From Hahella sp. HNIBRBA332 (GTDB lineage Bacteria > Pseudomonadota > Gammaproteobacteria > Pseudomonadales > Oleiphilaceae), in NCBI RefSeq assembly GCF_030719035.1, contig NZ_CP132203.1, positions 744,001-808,000 on the forward strand: a stretch of DNA of 64,000 bases, read 5' to 3'. Position numbers and translations under genes: made by a program. Under the pieces are notes generated by a model. That model was not told where the DNA came from. It ran no database searches and saw only the letters and a list, made by a program, of their open reading frames with translations. Shown here piece by piece: positions 34,856 to 41,130 of this stretch (within the stretch, counting starts at the first letter, position 1; each line of letters starts with the position of its first letter).

Positions 34856-35245
34856 TGTTGCTCCTTGTTATTCGTCGCCGTCGTCCGGCAGGTTTTAATA
34901 ATCATTCCACTTCCTTGTATGTTGATGAGTCCGGTTCGGCCCCTCGTGAGGGCATACGGATAAACAGAGGGTCCTGTCGCGCAAGGGGTATAGCGCGACA
35001 TGGCGGCATAGGGAGTCTAATTGGCTGGAAATTTATGTCCACTCATTTTACGGTAAAAATTAGGTATTTTTACGTAAAAAGTGAAAGTTTAGCCTGAACC
35101 ATACAGATAGACTTGTATTGTGGGAGAATTGTTAACAAGTGTTCACTTTTTCGCGGAGCTAAATATAATGCGCATCCCTTTTATATTCCCCTCGTTTCTG
35201 AGGGTGTTCTTTGTAGTTACGGGTACATCCCCTTAAGGTAGTTTA
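34856..35245. other. Divergent region between lacI-family and outer-membrane protein genes
   Basis: 390 bases without a gene. The half nearer the outer-membrane protein gene is AT-rich. It contains two palindromes listed separately and the outer-membrane protein leader with TTAAGGTAG before ATG 35246. The rest shows nothing I can assign. Confidence 0.6.
35046..35080. promoter_or_regulatory. Pair of related palindromic operator candidates
   Basis: TTTTACGGTAAAA (35046-35058) and the perfect palindrome TTTTTACGTAAAAA (35067-35080) share TTTTACG-GTAAAA half-sites. Their centres are about 21 bp apart, two helical turns. The central CG of the second site is typical of LacI-family operators. They lie about 170 bases before the outer-membrane protein ATG and 190-230 bases before the regulator start. 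Confidence 0.55.
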
Positions 35246-35875
35246 ATGAAGTCCTTTGTTGTTAATGCGCTGGCTGTCGCAGCCCTGTCCGTTTCCTGTA
35301 TGTCTGTTCAAGCGGAAGAAGTTCAAGATTCCCGCAGCCTGTATTTTGCTCTGACTGGTGGTTTCACTTTTGGCGGAGATGAACTGGCGAAATTTAAGTA
35401 CACTGATGGCGACACTGCCAAGTTGGAAGCCGGCGGCCTGGTTAACCTTGGTGTGGGCGTGTTGTGGCAGTCTCAAGAGCAGCCTATCGCTGCCCAGTTG
35501 ACTTTTAACTATCAATTTGACCATGCCAGCGCAAAAAATGGCGATGCGACATTTGACCGCATTCCTCTTGAAGCAGTGGTATTTTACACAGGTGTTCAAG
35601 ATTGGCGTTTCGGCGCAGGTGTCCGCTATGTAGCGAGCCCAGAGCTGGAAATAGAGCTTAACGGCGATACCGCTACGGTTGATTTCGAGCCTACAGTTGG
35701 ATTTGTTGTTGAAGCTGGCTATCAAGTAACCAACAATATTTGGTTGAACGTTCGTGGCGTTTCTGAGAAGTACGAAGCGGATACAGCAACTTTCGGCGGC
35801 AGAACAATGTCTGTTAGGTCTAGTGAAGAAGTCAGCGGCAACCACGTTGGCGTGAATCTGGTTGCGTTGTTCTAA
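35246..35875 (+). CDS. Small outer-membrane beta-barrel protein
   Basis: A 209-residue protein with a signal peptide (MKSFVVNALAVAALSVSCMSVQAEE) and a C-terminal Phe after alternating residues (GVNLVALF), as in beta-barrels inserted by the Bam complex. The alternating pattern runs throughout (LYFALTGGFTFGGDE, LGVGVLWQSQ, AQLTFNYQFDHA, WRFGAGVRYVAS). Its size fits an eight-strand barrel of the OmpA/OmpW-like type. No specific family is recognised. Divergence from a LacI regulator and proximity to chitin genes suggest sugar-responsive expression. A terminator follows. Confidence 0.75.
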   Translation: MKSFVVNALAVAALSVSCMSVQAEEVQDSRSLYFALTGGFTFGGDELAKFKYTDGDTAKLEAGGLVNLGVGVLWQSQEQPIAAQLTFNYQFDHASAKNGDATFDRIPLEAVVFYTGVQDWRFGAGVRYVASPELEIELNGDTATVDFEPTVGFVVEAGYQVTNNIWLNVRGVSEKYEADTATFGGRTMSVRSSEEVSGNHVGVNLVALF

Positions 35876-35901
35876 TTAGCCGCAAGCCAACTCTCTTGTG
35901 T

Positions 35902-35940
35902 AAAAGCCTCCGCCGTAAGGTTGGAGGCTTTTCTTTTTTA
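35902..35940 (+). terminator. Rho-independent terminator of the outer-membrane protein gene
   Basis: AAAAGCCTCC (35902-35911) pairs with GGAGGCTTTT (35923-35932), followed by CTTTTTTA. Confidence 0.9.
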
Positions 35941-36346
35941 TAGGGGCTGTCCGCCTGCGTCTAAATCTTTCTCTTTACTTCTCCCGCCTCAACTCGACCA
36001 TAAGTCCAATTCTGGGTTGGTTGTGGTCTTTCAATACCATTTTTGTTGACCAATAAGACCACTTTTTCTTCCTGATTGATGTGATTATCTTCTGCCTGCA
36101 ACTTTCGGCGTGATATGGACACTAACGCCGAGCGATTGAAATATAAGGCATTGTCACGGTATGCGATTGTTCACACAAATTGACTAGGCTCTTGGGCGGA
36201 TTGTCTTGGCAGGGGGAATGCCTACACTGGTATGCGCCTTGGTACGTCGCATGCATACCTGTTAGAAAAAACAGAAGATGACAGTTAAGCAATTTAAATA
36301 CCAAAAAACTACCATATTGGAATATAGGAACTAGTTATCACTTTTG

Positions 36347-36405
36347 TGGTATCTAAATGGTATTTTTAAATTGACTGAAAGTCTCAAATAGGTATTATCT
36401 GGTAT
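36347..36405 (+). promoter_or_regulatory. Chitinase promoter with helically phased TGGTAT boxes
   Basis: TTGACT (36371-36376), 16 bases, TATTAT (36393-36398): a good sigma70 promoter. TGGTAT occurs at 36347 and 36358, AGGTAT at 36390, and TGGTAT at 36400. The intervals are 11, 32 and 10 bases, close to whole helical turns, so all boxes face the same side. The last two overlap the -10 element and start point; the first two lie just upstream of -35. The transcript leader would be about 340 bases. Confidence 0.6.
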
Positions 36406-36562
36406 ATGAAAGCATTTCCTTGCGCTTTTTTGTGATTTGCCGCTTACGGATATTGTGAGGAATACATAGGGCAATGCGACCTGATTTTCGGAGAGAAAAA
36501 GGAAAATTTAAAAGAGGTTCCGAAAAAGGGGCGACTATTAAGTCCAGGTTGGATTGCGTTAT

Positions 36563-36574
36563 GAAAGCGCTTTC
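36563..36574. promoter_or_regulatory. LacI-type palindrome upstream of the chitinase
   Basis: A perfect 12-bp palindrome GAAAGCGCTTTC with central CG, the classical LacI/PurR/CcpA-type operator form, 171 bases before the chitinase ATG. A close relative, GAAAACGCTTTC, occurs before the GH16 gene. Confidence 0.6.
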
Positions 36575-36745
36575 GTTCAGTGATGGGTTGTGTAGCGTCG
36601 GCTGATGGGCGAACGGGAGAAAAGCTCTGGTTGATGAGGCTTCATAGATGGAGCGCGCGCCGGAGTTGCGCCGATTGTGATCGTTAAGATGGCGAACGGA
36701 CTTTTCCTACTTCTAATAACGAATCGATAACCTTAGGACGATCCT

Positions 36746-38776
36746 ATGTATATGGACAAAAAACACAGCAAATCCGGCTTTATGAAGACCGCGCTCTGTG
36801 CGGGTCTCATCGCCGCATCCCAGGCCTCCTGGGGCGTAGAATGCAGCCAGGTGTCCGGCGCCTGGCAGGACGGCGGAAATTACTCCGCCGGTCAGTATGT
36901 TACTTACAACTCCGGCATTTACTCCGCTTTAGTAAACCACACCGCTCATCTGGGCGCTGGCTGGACGCCGGCGGTTGGTTCTTTGTGGCGTTATGAAGAG
37001 CCAGACCACTGTGACGGCGGTGGAGATAACGGCGGTGATTCTGGCGGCGATAATGGAGGCGACACCGGCGGAGACAATGGTGGAGACACCGGTGGCGATA
37101 CTGGCGGTGATAACGGCGGCGACACTGGAGGAGATAACGGCGGCGACACTGGAGGAGATAACGGTGGCGATACTGGCGGTGACACCGGGGGCGACACTGG
37201 CGGCAACAACAACGGCGGCGATGATTGCGACGCCAGCGCGCCAGCCTGGAGCTCCGCCACCGTTTACACCCAAGGTAAGGAAGTCTTCCACAAAGGCGCT
37301 GTTTACAAAGCCAAATGGTGGACGCAAGGCGATGAACCCGGCGCCAGCGAATGGGGCCCATGGGAATTGGTAGATGCGTCTGGTTGCCCTGGCGATGGCG
37401 GGGATAACGGAGGCGACGACGGCGGTGACAATGGCGACGGTGGAGATAACGGAGACGGCGGCGATAATGGCTCCGATGATCCGATCGACACCACTGGCTG
37501 GCCGAAGCCCTTGATGGAGAACAACAAGCCTTATCAGAACACCACAGGCAGCGTTGTCGGCACTTACTTTGTTGAGTGGGGCGTCTACGGCCGCAACTTC
37601 CCGGTAGAGAAAATACCGGCGCAAAACCTGACTCATTTGCTTTACGCGTTTATCGCGGTGTGCGGACCTAACGAATCACTTCGTCAGGCGAACCCGCAAG
37701 GCCACTCCGTTCTGATGAACGAATGTAGCGACCAAGCTGACTACACTGTCACCATCCACGACCGCTTCGCGGCGCTTGAGAAGAGCTACCCCGGCGACAA
37801 GTGGGATGATCCCATGCGCGGTAACTTCGGTCAGTTGAGACGTCTGAAGAAAACCAACCCTGACATCACAATCCTGCCCTCCATTGGCGGCTGGACTTTG
37901 TCTGATCCATTCTTCTACTTCGCCAACGACGCACAGAAGCGCGCTGTGTTCGTCGACTCAGTGGTCGACTTCCTGAAGACCTATAAGTTTTTTGATGGCG
38001 TTGATATCGACTGGGAATACCCTGGCGGCGGCGGCGCTAACACCGGTCTGGGCTCGCCTCAGGATCGCGATGGCTACGCGGAGCTGATGCGTGACTTGCG
38101 CGCAGCGCTGGATACGCTGGAAGCGGAAACCGGCAGAGAATACCAGTTAACTTCGGCGGTAGGCGCCGCGCCAAGCAAGATTGACTCCGTGAACTACTCC
38201 ACTGCGGTGCAGTACATGGATTACGTCTTCGCTATGACGTACGACTACTACGGCGGCTGGAACAATCAACTGGGTCATCAGACCGGTCTGTATGCAGGCG
38301 ATCATGAGATCCACGAAGGCTTCAGCTCTGACGCGACCATCAATAACCTGATGAGCGCTGGCGTGCCTGCCAACAAACTGGTGTTGGGCGCAGCCATGTA
38401 CGGACGTGGGTGGAAAGGCGTGACCGGCGGGACGGAAACTGATCCATTCGCAGGAACTGGCGGCGGCAAGCATGCAGGCACTTGGGAAGACGGCGTATTG
38501 GATTACCGCGCCATTGAGCAGAAGTTCCTGGGCGGCGCCAACGGTCAGGGCATCGACGGCTACAAGTATTTCTACGATGAAAAGGCGCAAGCGCCATTCT
38601 TGTGGAACTTCTCCAACGGCTCGTTGATCACCTTCGATAACGCCCGTTCTGTCAAAGCTAAAGGCGAATATGCGCGCGATAAAGGTCTCGCCGGCATATT
38701 CACCTGGGAAGTCGATGCGGATAACGGAAATATCCTCAACGCCGTTCATGAAGGCTTGGGGCATCCGCAACAGTAG
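36746..38776 (+). CDS. Secreted GH18 chitinase with two chitin-binding modules
   Basis: 676 residues. The N-terminal signal region ends near residue 30 (ASQASWG-VEC). A first CBM5/12 chitin-binding module (about 34-86, with AWQDGGNYSAGQYVTYNSGIY) is followed by an Asp/Gly linker of GGDxGGDxG repeats (about 89-157). A second CBM5/12 module comes next (about 159-212, AWSSATVYTQGKEVFHKGAVYKAKWW in part), then a second acidic linker. The GH18 catalytic domain starts near 270. The catalytic DGxDxDxE motif reads DGVDIDWE (417-424), with Glu424 as proton donor. It should hydrolyse chitin outside the cell to (GlcNAc)2, feeding the GH20 enzyme at 41131. The start at ATG 36746 has AGGA upstream; ATG 36752 is an alternative. 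Confidence 0.96.
   Translation: MYMDKKHSKSGFMKTALCAGLIAASQASWGVECSQVSGAWQDGGNYSAGQYVTYNSGIYSALVNHTAHLGAGWTPAVGSLWRYEEPDHCDGGGDNGGDSGGDNGGDTGGDNGGDTGGDTGGDNGGDTGGDNGGDTGGDNGGDTGGDTGGDTGGNNNGGDDCDASAPAWSSATVYTQGKEVFHKGAVYKAKWWTQGDEPGASEWGPWELVDASGCPGDGGDNGGDDGGDNGDGGDNGDGGDNGSDDPIDTTGWPKPLMENNKPYQNTTGSVVGTYFVEWGVYGRNFPVEKIPAQNLTHLLYAFIAVCGPNESLRQANPQGHSVLMNECSDQADYTVTIHDRFAALEKSYPGDKWDDPMRGNFGQLRRLKKTNPDITILPSIGGWTLSDPFFYFANDAQKRAVFVDSVVDFLKTYKFFDGVDIDWEYPGGGGANTGLGSPQDRDGYAELMRDLRAALDTLEAETGREYQLTSAVGAAPSKIDSVNYSTAVQYMDYVFAMTYDYYGGWNNQLGHQTGLYAGDHEIHEGFSSDATINNLMSAGVPANKLVLGAAMYGRGWKGVTGGTETDPFAGTGGGKHAGTWEDGVLDYRAIEQKFLGGANGQGIDGYKYFYDEKAQAPFLWNFSNGSLITFDNARSVKAKGEYARDKGLAGIFTWEVDADNGNILNAVHEGLGHPQQ
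37012..37217 (+). repeat. Tandem Gly-Gly-Asp linker repeat in the chitinase
   Basis: About 200 bases of 12-base units (GGCGGNGAYANN type) encoding GGDNGGDTGGD. They include two nearly identical 24-base blocks around 37118-37165. Such repeats can expand or contract by slippage in frame. A shorter similar tract lies at 37390-37475. Confidence 0.85.
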
Positions 38777-38784
38777 CCCTTGTT

Positions 38785-38815
38785 GGGGGTAGAATCGGCA
38801 CTACCCCCTTTTTTT
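38785..38815 (+). terminator. Rho-independent terminator of the chitinase
   Basis: GGGGGTAG (38785-38792) pairs perfectly with CTACCCCC (38801-38808), followed by seven or more T. Confidence 0.9.
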
Positions 38816-38874
38816 ACTACCGACGGTTTTTACTACTGACGATTTTGACTAGTGACGATTTTAACCAGTGATGG
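38811..38874. repeat. Four degenerate 16-bp tandem repeats
   Basis: Units at 38811, 38827, 38843 and 38859, each 16 bases, of the form TTTTN-ACTAGTGACGA (for example TTTTTACTACTGACGA, TTTTGACTAGTGACGA, TTTTAACCAGTGATGG). A weaker fifth copy may begin at 38875. Spacing is exact while the bases drift. Confidence 0.8.
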
Positions 38875-39066
38875 TTGTCACAAGCAGTGAAGGTCGTAGC
38901 TAAATCATCACTGACTTAGATCAAGTAGTAGCCGTAACGCTAAACCGGATGGGCTAAGCCCCCATTCGGTTTCCAAAGCACAGCGATGAGATCGCGTGCG
39001 GTAATCAACATTTTTTCGGATAAACACTAAACCGGCATTGACTGCTTTTGTCCAACGAGTGAAAAA

Positions 39067-39080
39067 TGAAAACGCTTTCA
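39067..39080. promoter_or_regulatory. LacI-type near-palindrome upstream of GH16
   Basis: TGAAAACGCTTTCA, a 14-bp palindrome with a single mismatched pair and central CG, 112 bases before the chosen GH16 start. It shares its core with the site before the chitinase. Confidence 0.6.
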
Positions 39081-39191
39081 TGCAAAAGAGTGGTAAGTCA
39101 GCGCATTTTTCCTTCTGGAAGAGTTGAAGTGTCTATCCGAAAAAGTGCTCTGGTTTCTCCATTCAAAAAACCAATAAATAAGGAGAACTCG

Positions 39192-40919
39192 ATGAATAAG
39201 AAACACTGGCCGGCTTCCGCGCTAATGACGGTGTCCATCGTCGTCGCGGGTTGCGGCAGTTTCGTCGCCAATGCGGAGATTCCGGAAGGGGTCTATCAGA
39301 TAAAATCCAAGAAAAGCGGCTTATGTCTGGATGTGTGGAGCGGTTCCACGCAACAGGCCGCGCGCATCGTCCAATGGCAGTGCCATGACGGCAATAATCA
39401 GCGCTGGAAAATTACGCCCGCAGGCGGCGGCGCCTACCGGTTGTTGGCTATGCACAGCGGATTGGCGATGGATGTGGAGTCCGCTTCCACCGCTAACGGC
39501 GCCGGGCTGCAGCAATGGCCGGATAATGGCTCCGGGGCGCAGCGCTTCAAATTTGAAGGTCTCGGCAATAATGAGTTCCGCATCATCAATAGCGGCAGCG
39601 GCAAGTCTCTGGATATCGAGGAAGCCAGCGTCGAGCCAGGCGTCAGGTTGCAACAATGGGACTGGAACAGCGGCGACCATCAGCGTTTCTATCTGATGAC
39701 CGATGGCGGCCCCACGCCTCCTGGCGCGTCCATTCCCGGCAAGATTCAAGCCGAGGATTACAGCGCTTTCTCCGACACCACGCCAGGGAACACCGGCGGC
39801 GGTTATCGTCAGGACGATGTGGATATCGAAGCGACGGCGGATCAGGACGGTGGCTTCAATGTCGGCTGGACGGCGCCTGGCGAATACCTGCGTTATAACC
39901 TGAACGCCGCCGAATCCGGCGAGTATAAAGTCACCTTACGAGTCGCTTCCATCTACGTAGGTAAACAGGTGGTCGTGAAGCTAGACGGCTCGGACGTCAG
40001 CGGCGCGCTGGCGGTTCCTAACACAGGCGGTTGGCAAAACTGGGCGGATATCAGCTTCAATGCGAACCTGTCAGCTGGGGCGCATCAGTTGGAAGTTGGT
40101 TTCCTGACTGACGGCATCAACCTGAATTACATCAATTTCGCCAAAGGCGGCGATCCTACTGATCCCACTGATCCGCCCGGATGGACCCTGGTATGGCGGG
40201 ATGAGTTCAATGGCGACAGCATTGACCTGGGCAAGTGGGAGCACGAAGTCAACGCTAATGGCGGTGGTAATAACGAGTTGCAGTACTACACTGCGCGTTC
40301 GCAAAACTCCTGGGTATCTGGCGGCAAGTTGCACATTCAGGCGCTGAAAGAGCGCTACACAGGACCCGAAGGGACCCGTGACTACACGTCCGCCCGTCTG
40401 CGTACGCTCAACAAAGGCGACTGGAAATACGGCCGTTTTGAAATCCGCGCCAAGCTGCCATGGGGGCAGGGCATGTGGCCGGCCATCTGGATGTTGCCGA
40501 CGGACTGGGTCTATGGCGGCTGGGCGGCCAGTGGTGAGATCGACATCATGGAGGCGGTCAACCTGAAAGGGGCTGGCGGCAATAATATCTACGGCACGCT
40601 GCACTACGGCGGCGAGTGGCCCAACAATACCCACACCGGCGATCACATGGCGCCTTCCTCCAGCGTGGTGGATCAGTTCCATACCTACGCGCTGGAATGG
40701 GAGGAAAATGAAATTCGCTGGTATATCGACGGCGTACACTATCAGACGCAAACCAGCTGGTACTCCACCGCGGCGCCGTATCCCGCGCCGTATAACCAAC
40801 GCTTCCATATGATTCTGAACCTTGCTGTCGGAGGCAACTGGCCGGGCAATCCGAATGGATCAACCGTGTTTCCGCAATCGATGGAAGTGGATTACGTGAG
40901 GGTGTACCGCAAAAACTGA
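39192..40919 (+). CDS. Secreted GH16 endo-beta-1,3-glucanase with ricin-B and CBM6 modules
   Basis: 575 residues from ATG 39192, chosen for its AAGGAG ribosome site and typical export signal; the frame from 39066 would place a leader across the operator. The signal region ends in VVAGC, a lipobox-like motif at about residue 21, so it may be a lipoprotein; cleavage at ANA-E is the alternative. Next come a ricin-B (CBM13) domain with three QxW-type repeats (QRWKI, QRFKF, QRFYL), a CBM6-like domain (KIQAEDYSAF, LRYNLNAAESGEYKVTLRV), and a GH16 domain (WTLVWRDEFNG). The catalytic motif EIDIME has Glu449, Asp451 and Glu454. It probably cleaves laminarin-type beta-1,3-glucan. Confidence 0.94.
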   Translation: MNKKHWPASALMTVSIVVAGCGSFVANAEIPEGVYQIKSKKSGLCLDVWSGSTQQAARIVQWQCHDGNNQRWKITPAGGGAYRLLAMHSGLAMDVESASTANGAGLQQWPDNGSGAQRFKFEGLGNNEFRIINSGSGKSLDIEEASVEPGVRLQQWDWNSGDHQRFYLMTDGGPTPPGASIPGKIQAEDYSAFSDTTPGNTGGGYRQDDVDIEATADQDGGFNVGWTAPGEYLRYNLNAAESGEYKVTLRVASIYVGKQVVVKLDGSDVSGALAVPNTGGWQNWADISFNANLSAGAHQLEVGFLTDGINLNYINFAKGGDPTDPTDPPGWTLVWRDEFNGDSIDLGKWEHEVNANGGGNNELQYYTARSQNSWVSGGKLHIQALKERYTGPEGTRDYTSARLRTLNKGDWKYGRFEIRAKLPWGQGMWPAIWMLPTDWVYGGWAASGEIDIMEAVNLKGAGGNNIYGTLHYGGEWPNNTHTGDHMAPSSSVVDQFHTYALEWEENEIRWYIDGVHYQTQTSWYSTAAPYPAPYNQRFHMILNLAVGGNWPGNPNGSTVFPQSMEVDYVRVYRKN

Positions 40920-40937
40920 GGAAAACGATTTTCCTCA
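40917..40937. promoter_or_regulatory. Inverted repeat overlapping the GH16 stop codon
   Basis: TGAGGAAAA and TTTTCCTCA are perfect 9-bp arms around CGA. The core GAAAACGATTTTC resembles the operators before the chitinase and GH16 genes. A 3-base loop is tight for a terminator, so an operator about 200 bases before the GH20 gene is the preferred reading. Confidence 0.45.
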
Positions 40938-40977
40938 GTATGGACGGATTAAGACAGTATCTCGTTAACAACAAGAA

Positions 40978-41011
40978 AGCCCCCGCCGCGACTTCGGTCG
41001 CCGGCGGGGCT
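40978..41011. terminator. Strong GC hairpin with TTCG tetraloop
   Basis: A stem of about 14 bp with one bulge, closed by C(TTCG)G at 40992-40997. There is no T-run on the plus strand; the minus-strand reading is followed by TTTCTTG. It is probably an mRNA 3' stabiliser or weak terminator between GH16 and GH20. Confidence 0.5.
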
Positions 41012-41130
41012 AAAACCGCGGCCCGCCTGTTAGCAGTTAAGGTTGGTCGGCACAGCGTTCGGCACTGAATAGATAACAACAATGTGTAACAACGCAACGC
41101 CTCCAAGGGCATATAAAGGAGAACGTTCTT

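Larger units (their letters stand above)
35941..36745. other. Long AT-rich control region upstream of the chitinase
   Basis: About 800 bases with no gene and a visibly lower GC content than the flanks. It contains: a GTGGTCTT/AAGACCAC inverted repeat (36023-36030 and 36055-36062); ATACCA at 36034 and 36298; a TGGTATGC/GCATACC repeat pair (36228-36235, 36253-36259); the sigma70 promoter with phased TGGTAT boxes (36347-36405); and a LacI-type palindrome at 36563-36574. Short reading frames here (for example 36122-36304 minus) show no family resemblance. Confidence 0.7.
38777..39191. other. Intergenic region chitinase to GH16
   Basis: 415 bases with no gene. It holds the chitinase terminator, the 16-bp tandem repeats, a hairpin-like AACCGGATGGG/CCCATTCGGTT stretch at about 38942-38972, the GH16 operator candidate at 39067-39080 and the GH16 ribosome site AAGGAG at 39180. 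Confidence 0.65.

Noticed and set aside
36929..37636. Minus-strand frames over the chitinase linker (Pro/Ser-rich and Val/Ala-rich)
   Set aside because: They arise from the Gly/Asp repeat read backwards; composition is repeat-driven.
40978..41011. TTCG-loop hairpin as a firm terminator of GH16
   Set aside because: No T-run on the plus strand; listed only as a hairpin with moderate confidence.
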